Source: Thereva unica (taxonomy: Eukaryota; Arthropoda; Insecta; Diptera; Therevidae). From it: 64,000 nt of DNA. Of this stretch, positions 53,356 through 63,290 are shown piece after piece. The position numbers and the translations under genes were made by a program. Within the stretch, counting starts at the first letter, position 1. Every line of letters starts with the position of its first letter. Below the pieces are notes generated by a model. The model saw nothing but the letters and a program-made list of their open reading frames with translations. It was not told where the DNA came from and did not search any database. Location of the stretch: the NCBI GenBank assembly GCA_949987705.1, contig OX465281.1, positions 162,392,393-162,456,392 on the forward strand, written 5' to 3'.

Positions 53356-54514
53356 TGTTCCGATAGCAGCTTGGTTGCACGCTAAAATGTCTGTAAAGAA
53401 AGCATTTTTCCCAAAAAAAATAATGAACTCAGCAAATACAAAAAAAGGGAGGTAAAAGAGAGACGCTCCAACGGGATTCGAACTCGGTTCGCCTGATCAC
53501 CAGTTTGCCACTTTGCCTACCCGCCAGCCAGGTTCACGGAGAAACGTGGCTTGGATTGATATTTAAATACTTCTTGTAATGTTCCGTATGCATCAATTTT
53601 CAATCACTAACGACCCCGGGACACATATATATATCTTAATAGTTCAATGGTTCAAGGAAACGCACAAATTTCACACACATGTTATATTTATTATCTAATG
53701 TCGTTAATTCACTTTATCTGTTTTAATTCACAATAATAATATCCATACAATATTATATTTTTCACAAAATTCATAAAAATAAGTTTGTCTTTGATTTCAG
53801 TATATAAAATAATGCTTATCTAATTGTATTAATTAAATTTAATATTTTTATTTTTACTTTACCGAGGTTTTTAACGATCTTGAATTCAACTGGGTTTTCT
53901 TAATTCTGTGAGTTTCGGCTGTGGCTGACTCGTTCCGTAGACTTCGACTGCTGATTGATCAAGGAAGCTTCCAGTTTCTTCTTCATCCTTATATTCTGTC
54001 CCCTTAGCGGTTTCCTTTTGGGTTGGGGTGAAAGAATTTCCCGCTCCTGCCGAGGTCATCGACCTATCGCCTTCCCATTGTAGGTGGTTGCTGTAGATCG
54101 GTCGTTGACCCACATCTCTTGTCGATGAATTTCCCCTTCATGGTGAATTTTTCGGTTCTCGCCTGTCGGTGCCTTTCGATTTTAAAGGTTGTCATCCTGT
54201 GGCAGATTTTTGACAGTATCATGTTGATTTCTTTTCGGTGGCTGCCGGTGGTGATTGTGTTTTTGTTTATTTTTGTTATGTGTATATTTGCTGTTGAATT
54301 TTCTTCTTAATTACTTTGGATGATAATTTGTGATAATATTTGGATGATAATTTGTGTATGATGCTGAAGATCTCGTGGGGATGGAATCCTGCTTTATTAT
54401 TATCATGGAACTGCCCGTGAGCTTGATGAAAATGCATTTGTTGCTGCGCCGGAATCAGGTATTTTTCTCTTGTTGCAAATTTCATTTCTTTTAATGGTTT
54501 ATCATCCCCGAACA
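53356..54514 (-). repeat. BEL-2 3' LTR
   Basis: In sense TGTTCGGGGATG to CTATCGGAACA. It contains two open frames of 75-79 codons (54113-53886 and 54515-54276) that I do not call genes, and a tRNA-like module at 53463-53545. Confidence 0.95.
53463..53545 (-). repeat. tRNA-like module in BEL-2 3' LTR
   Basis: In sense, TGGCTGGCGGG (A-box-like), then GAGTTCGAATCCCG (B-box-like) 34 nt later; CTCC and GGAG can close an acceptor-like stem. A T7 run follows. The same module is in the 5' LTR at 60868-60950. Confidence 0.55.
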
Positions 54515-54734
54515 TACTCCCCCCCTTGGCATTGCTGCAAGTGATGCCAATATTAAGTGTTGTAGCTGGTCGCCTTCGTTAGGAGTGTCTGCAAAGAAAT
54601 AAAAAGGGAAGTTGATGGAGGGGTTATAGCGCCCCGACTCGCTTTTCGGATAAGGGATGGGAACGTTCATCAGGATTTAAGTTATTCTCAGGTAAATTTG
54701 GATGATGGTTGTTTAGATTAGTTGATTGTTTTGT
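54515..54734 (-). other. BEL-2 spacer between pol and the 3' LTR
   Basis: 220 bp, non-coding, ending in the polypurine tract. No env-position ORF here, unlike BEL-1. Confidence 0.8.
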
Positions 54735-57700
54735 TTATAATTTATTTTGAATGTTTTTATCTAGGTTTATATCTGTATTTGTTTGGAAAGGTAGTTTGCA
54801 CAATTTCGCGATTGGACGTTTTAAAATTTTGTCCCTTATCTTTAGTGTAGCTACTCGTACTAGGCCATCTGTACCTGGGGATACTTCTACGAGTCGCCCC
54901 AATGCCCACCGACATGGTGGAAGATTATCTTCTTTGACTAATACCAACTCTCCGACTTTTAAATTTGGTTGTGTTGTTAGCCATTTCGGTCTTTGCTGTA
55001 GACGACTGAGATATTCTGTTTTCCACCTCTTCCAGAAATGTTGCACTATTCTTTGGATTAATTGCCATCGTTTTAATCGGTTTTCTTGAAGATCCAGGAT
55101 TGAGGGTTCTGGAATCGCTTGTAGAGGTCCCCCAATTAGGAAGTGTGCAGGTGTAAGAGCTGTGAGATCTTGTGCGTCAGAACTAATTTCCGTAAGTGGC
55201 CTTGAATTCAGGCAAGCTTCTATTTGTGTCAAGGCTGTAGTGAATTCTTCATATGTGAGCGTCACGTTTCCAATCACTCGTTTGACATGGTATTTTGTGG
55301 ATTTGACACCCGCTTCCCATAACCCGCCAAAATGGGGTGACGACGGTGGTATGAACTTAAAATTGACTCCATTATTTTCCAGCATGGCTCCGATTTGACT
55401 ATTTAGTTGGTTTGCTAACTCCTTTTGCTGCCTTTTGAGAAGTCGATTTCCTCCTACAAAATTCGTACCACAATCACAAAATAGATTGACACACAATCCT
55501 CTTCTAGCGGTGAATCTTTTAAATGCGGCGATGAATCCTTCCGCGCTTAAGTCAGTCACCAACTCTAAATGCAAGGCCTTGGTTGCCATGCAGACGAAAA
55601 GTGCGATATAGGCCTTGTATTTTTTAGGGTTCCTTCCTTTGTGGGTTTTAAGTTCGAATGGACCACAGTAATCCACTCCAGCATTTGTGAAAGGACGTGA
55701 GATCTGTATTCTTGACGCAGGAAGGTTCCCCATAAGCTGCTTTTGAGTGACGGCCTTTTGCTTGAAACAAATCAAACACTTATGAATGTGGTGCCGAATT
55801 GTATTCCTCGCGTTTAGTATCCAATACTTCTGCGAAAGCACTTGCATCGTCAACTGCGTGCCCCCGTGCATGGTGTCTCGGTGTGCTTTGTCTATGATGA
55901 GTACGGTGAAGTGACACTTATCCGGCAGTATTATTGGAAACTTTTCGGAGAATGATAGATCTGAATGTTGTAATCTCCCTCCGACCCGGAGGATGCCCTT
56001 GTCGTCAATAAATGGGGATAATTTTAGTAACCGGCTCTGGCGAGGTAGTGCCTTTCTTTGGTGAATGGACTTAATTTCGGTATCAAATTCCCTCTCTTGA
56101 ATTTGTTTGATCCAGTGCTGTAATGCATCATTTAGCTCGAAAGTCTTCAAATACGCTGTCCTTCGCTGTGAGCTGGGTCTCTGTGCGTTGAAAACGAATC
56201 TCTTTACAAATGCTGTCACCCGAACGAGTTTCGTGAGCGATGAGTGCCTGATGTCCAGATTATCGCTGTTGATGCTGAGTTGTAGGTTGGTGATTTTCCT
56301 TTGCTCGAGGTCTGTGCACTTCACATGTTTTACCTTTGGCCAGTGATCTTCTGTTTGTCGCAACCAGTCGGGCCCATTCCACCAGAGTTCATGCTTGAGT
56401 AGTTCACTTGCAGACATTCCTCGGGATGCGCAGTCGGCCGGGTTTTGTTTGGATGGCACATGTTTCCAGACATTCTCTCCTAAAACTTCATGGATGTAGG
56501 ATACTCTGTTGGCTATAAACGTTTTCCATTTGTGAGGATGTCCATGTAACCAAGCGAGAACGATTTCAGAATCCGTCCAGGTGTAGGTTGAATATGGTGT
56601 TTCTAATTTTAAAGCTGTCTTTACATATTTCACCAATTTTGCCAGTAGTGATGCTGCACATAATTCCAACCGAGGTAAAGTTATCGTTTTCAAGGGAGCC
56701 ACCTTAGTTTTAGCTGCTATCAAAGTTGAATGCCGATTGCCTTTCTCATCAACTACGCACAAATAAACTGCGGCTGCGTAAGCCTTCATGGAGGCATCCG
56801 CAAAACCATGCAATTCGGTTTTTTGATTCCTGTTCGTGTACTGTGTCCATCTGTGTATCTTAATGTTGCTAACATCTAATAAATTTTCCTTATATTGTAG
56901 CCAATCCGTCATGATATCTTGTGGGATTTCTTCATCCCAATCAAGTCCTTTTAGCCACAGGCTTTGAATTAAGAGTTTGGCTTGTATGATTATCGGTGCT
57001 AGCAGGCCGAGAGGGTCGAAAAGTTTCGAGGTTTCGGAGAGTACAGACCGCTTCGTCCATTTCGGCGGAACTGGACTCTGTGTATACGTATATGCCAGCG
57101 TGTCGGTTCCAGGTTTCCAGCAAATGCCCAATGCTCGGATGCTGTCATCGTGGGAGATTTCCAAAGATAAGTTATTTTCACAGTGTTCTGAAGGTAATGT
57201 TTTTAATATTTCTTTGCAGTTAGACGACCATTTACGGAGAGAAAAGCCACCTTTCTGCATCATCTGTAACAGTTGCTGTTGAATTAGCAATGCATCATCG
57301 ATTGTCTGCGACCCGGACAGGAGATCGTCCACGTAGAAGTCTGACATCACAATGTCGGAAGCCCTTGGATACGTTTCCCTTTCGTCGGCAGCTAATTGTT
57401 GTAACACCCGTGTCGCCAAGTACGGTGCACTTTTGGTGCCAAATGTCACTGTCAACAGTTTGTAGTCCTGAATGGGTTCATTAGGAGAATTGCGCCAAAC
57501 AATCCTCTGGTATTCTGTATCTGGGTTGCATACTCGGATCTGCCGATACATCTTCTCCAAGTCCGCAGTGAATGCAATAAAATGTTTTCGCCACCGGATC
57601 AGCAAAGTGGTTAGTTCTTCCTGTACTACAGGCCCTTTTAGCATCATATCATTTAGTGACACTCCACTGTCCGTGGGTCTTGAAGCATCAAAGACGACTC

Positions 57701-60056
57701 GGAGCTTCGTTGTGGTACTGGTTTCCTTTACCACACCATGATGTGGTAAATAACTGCGTGTATACGACTCCTTGCTATTTATCCTTTGGCGATGACTGTC
57801 TTCGTATGAAGTTACCTTGGCCATATGTCCCATTTCCAAATATTCATTCAAACATTTGGAATAATCTTCTTGCAGCTTCGGGTTTCTACTGAATCTTCTC
57901 TCCATCTGCATCAATCTTGATACTGCGATGCTCCTAGACTTGCCTAAACGTAGCTGTTCGTCCGGTGTCCTGAGTGGTAGTTTCACCTGATAGCGTCCTT
58001 CTGCTAAACGCGTGGTAGTCCGTACAAATCGTGCCTCACACTCCCTTTCCTCGTTCGTGTATGGATCTCTCTCCTGTATCTCCTCCAACTCCCAAAAGCG
58101 CTTTAACTGCTCATCGAACTCCGAACGTACGTGAAATGATTGTACTTGGATCTGATTTCGTGGTGGAAGCGCGATTTCTCCTGATAAGATCCATCCTAAT
58201 GCGGTTTTTTGTGCCACTGGTCCTCCATTCTCACCACTTATTACTCCGCTTCTCAATATTTTTCCATGCACATCTGCCCCCAATAATAGATCAATTTTAC
58301 CTGGTTGATAGTAATTTGGATCTGCTAGCTGTAGTCGTTCTAAGTATTTCCAATTCTTGCGGTTTGGCATAGGTGTTGGTGTGACTTCGGTTAGCCTTGG
58401 CAGTACCAACCCCGTAACGTCCGTGCTGAAATTATTACCTCTGATTGGCTTGATGATGAACTTCGTTCTGAATTTCGGAGAGCCCAGTTTTTCCATTCCT
58501 ACACCGGTTATAATTGCATCTATGGCTTCTTCTCTTAGCTGTAGATCCTGCTTCATCGCTTCCGAGATGAATGACGCTTGTGAGCCCTGATCGATGACTG
58601 CGCGAGCTATTTGTTCCCTTCCTCCTGGAGCCACGATCCTAACCAAGGCAGTGGCTAACAAGACTTGACTGATCTCGACGTTGTTTACCATTAGAGAATT
58701 GAAGGTGCTCAGATTATTGTCTAAGCTATCTACTGATGCTGTTGTGGTGGTGGCAGTCTGTATCTGAGGATTGCTCTTATTCAAGTTTCCATTTGGTTCT
58801 TTCCTTGGAACCGTTTGTTGATTGCTCCCGAGCTGCGGAGCCCCATGTAGCAAGGAATGGTGTCGTCGATTGCAGCTCCTGCATTTCTTGTTACTGGGAC
58901 ATGTGCTTGAAATGTGTCCAGATCCTAGGCAGTTGATGCACAACCCATTCTTTTTCACTACATCCATTTTTCGTTGTAGGTTGTACGTTGGAAATTCGTG
59001 ACATTGCCTTAGGTTATGTGATTGGGCACATGCTGCACATGAGACTCGTGTTGTAGTATGAAGTATCTTAGCATATGTCCTTGCCTGATGTCCCTTTACA
59101 TTCCCTCTATTCCAGCTTGGCGGTTCTTTCGATGACGTGGCTTCCAATGTTCTGAACCTATCCTTCAGGAATTCCTGCAATGATTTCCAGGTCGGTAATT
59201 CCTTATTTTTTACCACTGTTTGTTCCCACAACTGATGGGTTGTTGTTGGTAAACGTTTCACCACTAGGTATATTACTAGTGGATCCCATGATGAAACATC
59301 CACCTTTAAATTTCTGAGTGCAAGTATGCACTCCGTAGTAGCGTCCAACAATTGTCGGACTCCATGTGCTGTTTCTGTAGACAACGCCGGCTGGTTGAAG
59401 AGTGTTTCTAGCTGTGAGTTTACTAGGACACGCTTGTTGTCGTACCTATCCTTAAGTAGTTCCCATGCAGTCGTATAATTGTCCTCGGTGATCTGTAGAT
59501 GTCTGATGAGATTCTCTGGATCCCCTTCCAGCAAAAGCTTTAAATATTGGAGCTTCTGTACCGCGGCGTATCCTTTATTCTCGTGGATCATGGTGTTGAA
59601 TAAATCATGGAAAGTAGTCCACTTCTTATAGTCACCTCGAAATTTCTCAATTGCCAACTTAGGTAATTTTATTGACATATTGAGACCGTTTTCACGACTG
59701 GTGTCAGCTCCGTTTGCCCGAGATTCGTTTGGTGAGTTTGGTGAAGTCGCTGTTGTCAGCTGCTGTATGTAACCCTCCAATACGGCTACATTATTCATAA
59801 AGAAATCCTCCACTTGATCGTAGACATCAGTCGCGAAATATGTATGCTTGACGACGGTCCCCGTCTTATCGGCATATTTCAGCATAAACATCTCCTTATG
59901 TCGGTTTTGGAAATCCGCCCATAGATCCTCAAACTGTTTGAGCCGCCGCTCATAGTTTGCTTTGGTTCTGCGTTCCTTGGGTTCCTTTTTTGTATTTTTT
60001 ATACACTTCTGCATTAGTTCATACTGCGCCTCTTGTTGTTGCACTAGCGTATCCAT
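54735..60056 (-). CDS. BEL-2 gag-pol polyprotein, intact 1,773 aa
   Basis: ATG at 60056. Gag: IEKFRGDYKKWTTFHDLF near residue 140 (DUF1759 type), zinc knuckles CAACAQSHNLRQC, CINCLGSGHISSTC and CRSCNRRHH near 335-400. Protease: AVIDQGSQASFIS near 490. Reverse transcriptase: TADLEKMYRQIRV and YVDDLLSG. RNase H-like: LHGFADASMKAYAAAVYL and TWTDSEIVLAWL. Integrase: zinc domain with CLICFKQKA, DDE core GVDYCGP, FCDCGTNFVGG and FGGLWEAGVKSTK, then the C-terminal RPKWLTTQPNLKVGELVLV. All main domains and catalytic residues are present in one frame, so this copy could be active. BEL-1 differs by a frameshift before integrase. Confidence 0.97.
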   Translation of the reverse strand: MDTLVQQQEAQYELMQKCIKNTKKEPKERRTKANYERRLKQFEDLWADFQNRHKEMFMLKYADKTGTVVKHTYFATDVYDQVEDFFMNNVAVLEGYIQQLTTATSPNSPNESRANGADTSRENGLNMSIKLPKLAIEKFRGDYKKWTTFHDLFNTMIHENKGYAAVQKLQYLKLLLEGDPENLIRHLQITEDNYTTAWELLKDRYDNKRVLVNSQLETLFNQPALSTETAHGVRQLLDATTECILALRNLKVDVSSWDPLVIYLVVKRLPTTTHQLWEQTVVKNKELPTWKSLQEFLKDRFRTLEATSSKEPPSWNRGNVKGHQARTYAKILHTTTRVSCAACAQSHNLRQCHEFPTYNLQRKMDVVKKNGLCINCLGSGHISSTCPSNKKCRSCNRRHHSLLHGAPQLGSNQQTVPRKEPNGNLNKSNPQIQTATTTTASVDSLDNNLSTFNSLMVNNVEISQVLLATALVRIVAPGGREQIARAVIDQGSQASFISEAMKQDLQLREEAIDAIITGVGMEKLGSPKFRTKFIIKPIRGNNFSTDVTGLVLPRLTEVTPTPMPNRKNWKYLERLQLADPNYYQPGKIDLLLGADVHGKILRSGVISGENGGPVAQKTALGWILSGEIALPPRNQIQVQSFHVRSEFDEQLKRFWELEEIQERDPYTNEERECEARFVRTTTRLAEGRYQVKLPLRTPDEQLRLGKSRSIAVSRLMQMERRFSRNPKLQEDYSKCLNEYLEMGHMAKVTSYEDSHRQRINSKESYTRSYLPHHGVVKETSTTTKLRVVFDASRPTDSGVSLNDMMLKGPVVQEELTTLLIRWRKHFIAFTADLEKMYRQIRVCNPDTEYQRIVWRNSPNEPIQDYKLLTVTFGTKSAPYLATRVLQQLAADERETYPRASDIVMSDFYVDDLLSGSQTIDDALLIQQQLLQMMQKGGFSLRKWSSNCKEILKTLPSEHCENNLSLEISHDDSIRALGICWKPGTDTLAYTYTQSPVPPKWTKRSVLSETSKLFDPLGLLAPIIIQAKLLIQSLWLKGLDWDEEIPQDIMTDWLQYKENLLDVSNIKIHRWTQYTNRNQKTELHGFADASMKAYAAAVYLCVVDEKGNRHSTLIAAKTKVAPLKTITLPRLELCAASLLAKLVKYVKTALKLETPYSTYTWTDSEIVLAWLHGHPHKWKTFIANRVSYIHEVLGENVWKHVPSKQNPADCASRGMSASELLKHELWWNGPDWLRQTEDHWPKVKHVKCTDLEQRKITNLQLSINSDNLDIRHSSLTKLVRVTAFVKRFVFNAQRPSSQRRTAYLKTFELNDALQHWIKQIQEREFDTEIKSIHQRKALPRQSRLLKLSPFIDDKGILRVGGRLQHSDLSFSEKFPIILPDKCHFTVLIIDKAHRDTMHGGTQLTMQVLSQKYWILNARNTIRHHIHKCLICFKQKAVTQKQLMGNLPASRIQISRPFTNAGVDYCGPFELKTHKGRNPKKYKAYIALFVCMATKALHLELVTDLSAEGFIAAFKRFTARRGLCVNLFCDCGTNFVGGNRLLKRQQKELANQLNSQIGAMLENNGVNFKFIPPSSPHFGGLWEAGVKSTKYHVKRVIGNVTLTYEEFTTALTQIEACLNSRPLTEISSDAQDLTALTPAHFLIGGPLQAIPEPSILDLQENRLKRWQLIQRIVQHFWKRWKTEYLSRLQQRPKWLTTQPNLKVGELVLVKEDNLPPCRWALGRLVEVSPGTDGLVRVATLKIRDKILKRPIAKLCKLPFQTNTDINLDKNIQNKL

Positions 60057-60759
60057 GTTTGTAAATTTATATATTTCTTTTGTTTAACAATACGATATAA
60101 TATTTAATTTTAATATATGTATTTAATATTAAGAGTGTTCAATGTAAGAAAAACGAAATAAAATTCAAGACTTATTTATAATAATGTTGCTTTAATTTTG
60201 GATCTTGGAATTGCGAATTGTGTACTCACTGTTCTAAATTATTTCCTTCTGCTGTTTAATTGTTCTTTGTATGGAGATTTCTTCCTTGTTTGAAACTGAT
60301 GCCTGCTGTGATGTTTCCAACTTCACACCTTTTGATTCCTCACTGATTTTAACCGACCGTTAGCGGTTAACCGTTCACTGTTATTTTCGGATTTCCGAAC
60401 CGTTTTCTCGTTTTTCAGTACCGTTACCACACACTGTTAACTGTTTTCCGGACCGTTAATATGGGTCGCACAAGTTTCTAGATTTTTCCGACCGTTAGGA
60501 GTCGCACAAATTTGATTTTCACGGGTTTTCACTCTCTTTTACGATTTCGGGTGTCACTCTCTTTTACGATTTCGAATTAGTAAAATTTCCGGATTTCAGT
60601 TATTGTCACTGTTCGATTTCAATAAAAAGTTTTACTAATTTTTGGTTTCTAATTTCTAGTTTTCGCGTTCACGGTTTTCACTGAGTTCACTGGTTTCACA
60701 GTAGAGTTTGATTTCACTTCCTGGGATTTTACTTTCTTCATATCCGGCTCGAAGGACCA
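60057..60759 (-). promoter_or_regulatory. BEL-2 leader with primer site and ACCGTTA-type repeats
   Basis: The primer site occupies 60743-60759. The leader contains repeated ACCGTTA/ACCGTT words (60352-60505) and a doubled CACTCTCTTTTACGATTTCG at about 60530 and 60555, probably RNA-level signals or drift; no ORF. Confidence 0.7.
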
Positions 60760-61918
60760 TGTTCCGATAGCAGCTTGGTTGCACGCTAAAATGTCTGTAA
60801 AGAAAGCATTTTTCCCAAAAAAAATAATGAACTCAGCAAATACAAAAAAAGGGAGGTAAAAGAGAGACGCTCCAACGGGATTCGAACTCGGTTCGCCTGA
60901 TCACCAGTTTGCCACTTTGCCTACCCGCCAGCCAGGTTCACGGAGAAACGTGGCTTGGATTGATATTTAAATACTTCTTGTAATGTTCCGTATGCATCAA
61001 TTTTCAATCACTAACGACCCCGGGACACATATATATATATCTTAATAGTTCAATGGTTCAAGGAAACGCACAAATTTCACACACATGTTATATTTATTAT
61101 CTAATGTCGTTAATTCACTTTATCTGTTTTAATTCACAATAATAATATCCATACAATATTATATTTTTCACAAAATTCATAAAAATAAGTTTGTCTTTGA
61201 TTTCAGTATATAAAATAATGCTTATCTAATTGTATTAATTAAATTTAATATTTTTATTTTTACTTTACCGAGGTTTTTAGCGATCTTGAATTCAACTGGG
61301 TTTTCAATTCTGTGAGTTTCGGCTGTGGCTGACTCGTTCCGTAGACTTCGACTGCTGATTGATCAAGGAAGCTTCCAGTTTCTTCTTCATCCTTATATTC
61401 TGTCCCCTTAGCGGTTTCCTTTTGGGTTGGGGTGAAAGAATTTCCCGCTCCTGCCGAGGTCATCGACCTATCGCCTTCCCATTGTAGGTGGTTGCTGTAG
61501 ATCGGTCGTTGACCCACATCTCTTGTCGATGAATTTCCCCTTCATGGTGAATTTTTCGGTTCTCGCCTGTCGGTGCCTTTCGATTTTAAATGTTGTCATC
61601 CTGTGGTAGATTTTTGACAGTATCATGTTGATTTCTTTTCGGTGGCTGCCGGTGGTGATTGTGTTTTTGTTTATTTTTGTTATGTGTATATTTGCTGTTG
61701 AATTTTCTTCTTAATTACTTTGGATGATAATTTGTGATAATATTTGGATGATAATTTGTGTATGATGCTGAAGATCTCGTGGGGATGGAATCCTGCTTTA
61801 TTATTATCATGGAACTGCCCGTGAGCTTGATGAAAATGCATTTGTTGCTGCGCCGGAATCAGGTATTTTTCTCTTGTTGCAAATTTCATTTCTTTTAATG
61901 GTTTATCATCCCCGAACA
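60760..61918 (-). repeat. BEL-2 5' LTR
   Basis: Matches the 3' LTR; differences include TTTTTAG for TTTTTAA near 61278, a 3-bp deletion near 61305 and one extra AT near 61039. Confidence 0.95.
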
Positions 61919-62363
61919 ATAATTTTTTGAAATTTTTATTCAATTAATATATTTTTAATAAATATTTAATATATATTTCTTTTATCAATGCATGCTAAAA
62001 ATATATACTTTTGCCAATAACATAAAGTGTATACACGAATTTAATTATTGTGAGAATTTGTTAAGCGGTAGTGCGGTTTTGTTTTGTTGAATATATCTAT
62101 ACTTTATTGAATGAAATTTATAAACGGTGTTCACTCGTCGATACATTTTTGATTTAATCGATGATCATGTTTGGATTGTTTTGTGATTAATTAAATTTTA
62201 TTTCTTATGGTGAATTAATATCGTACAATTTTTCTCCGCTCATTATTAACTCGTTTTATCAGTCGTTTTCTCGAAGCTAAAGGAAAGTGAAATTGCATTC
62301 GCAAGGTGACCCACTTACCGTTCCGTCCTCTTGAAGGAATCTCAATTGAACTGTAACAATTAA
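61919..62363 (+). other. Probable LTR/leader part of the Gypsy element
   Basis: AT-rich sequence upstream of gag. LTR borders and a primer site could not be placed. Confidence 0.4.
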
Positions 62364-63290
62364 ATGACGGATAGCCATTCCTCTGGGGACGACAACACCA
62401 CCATGCCACCCAAACTAGACAAGGATTTCGCCCTTAAACTAATTCCTGAATTTAATGGGAATCGCGAAACCCTCCACAAATTCGTTAGTTGTTGTGACAT
62501 TGTGGTGTCTGCCGACCTTAGCGCAAACGATTCTAACACGCTTGTGAGCATAATAAAAAGCAAATTAACTGGTATCGCTTACAACGTTATAAAGTACAAG
62601 GAAATAGGGAGTTGGGAAGAATTAAAGACAATTCTCCAAGGTCAGTTCCTAGAAAGGCGAACCTTAGCACAGATACAAAACGATCTAGTCACATGCAGAC
62701 AATCATTGAATGAGAATGTTCGCTCTTTCGGAAATCGCGTCGAAAGACTTTTAATGGATTTAAATGACGCCTGCGTTGCTTCTGAAGGGTTGGAAGCCGC
62801 TGGTGTAATAGAGAGCCTTAACAATAAAACCGCTTTAAAGTCCTTTGTTGATGGGTTACAGATGCCCATAAGATTAATTGTAAAAGCGAGCCGATTTACA
62901 AAACTTTCTGAGGCAATTGAAGCCGCCGTCGAGGAAGAAAGATCTGTACGACCTAAAAACGTGCAAAGGTCATCCGTGAGATGCAACTACTGTCATAAAA
63001 ATGGTCATTCTACGTCCAACTGTTTCTTGAAAAATAGAACACCAAGTGACGGCAAACTCCCGACAATACCTAAACAAGAAATCAAACGAGAGTCCTTCGA
63101 GCGCGTACAAGTTGTTATATGCAGTTACTGCAAAAATAAAGGACACCATATAAGAGAGTGTCGCAAAAGAAAATTTAACCAGGATAGGGCATTTCAATCA
63201 CAACCCAATGCTCAGGGTAAAAACTATTCGGGAAATGGCAGCGGCCCTGGAACAAGCGGTGGACTGACCAGAGCCGAAAAGTTTCAATAA
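62364..63290 (+). CDS. Ty3/Gypsy-type gag
   Basis: 308 codons with ATG at 62364. The first 200 residues are a capsid-like helical domain (IPEFNGNRETLHKFVSCCD, then GSWEELKTILQGQFLERRT and NVRSFGNRVERLL), wording close to Gypsy/17.6-type insect gags. Two zinc knuckles follow: CNYCHKNGHSTSNC near 210 and CSYCKNKGHHIREC near 253. The C-terminus is glycine/serine/asparagine-rich. It forms the particle and binds element RNA. Pol is in the minus-one frame immediately downstream. Confidence 0.92.
   Translation: MTDSHSSGDDNTTMPPKLDKDFALKLIPEFNGNRETLHKFVSCCDIVVSADLSANDSNTLVSIIKSKLTGIAYNVIKYKEIGSWEELKTILQGQFLERRTLAQIQNDLVTCRQSLNENVRSFGNRVERLLMDLNDACVASEGLEAAGVIESLNNKTALKSFVDGLQMPIRLIVKASRFTKLSEAIEAAVEEERSVRPKNVQRSSVRCNYCHKNGHSTSNCFLKNRTPSDGKLPTIPKQEIKRESFERVQVVICSYCKNKGHHIRECRKRKFNQDRAFQSQPNAQGKNYSGNGSGPGTSGGLTRAEKFQ

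Larger units (their letters stand above)
53356..61918 (-). mobile_element. BEL/Pao LTR retrotransposon BEL-2, complete with open gag-pol
   Basis: LTRs of 1,159 bp at 53356-54514 and 60760-61918, differing by about four substitutions and two small indels, so young. In sense: 5' LTR, tRNA-Tyr primer site (TGGTCCTTCGAGCCGGA directly after the LTR), 700-bp leader, one 1,773-codon ORF, polypurine tract AAGGGGGGAGTA, 3' LTR. The flanks (TACTC and ATAAT) do not match, so no target duplication is visible. Confidence 0.95.
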
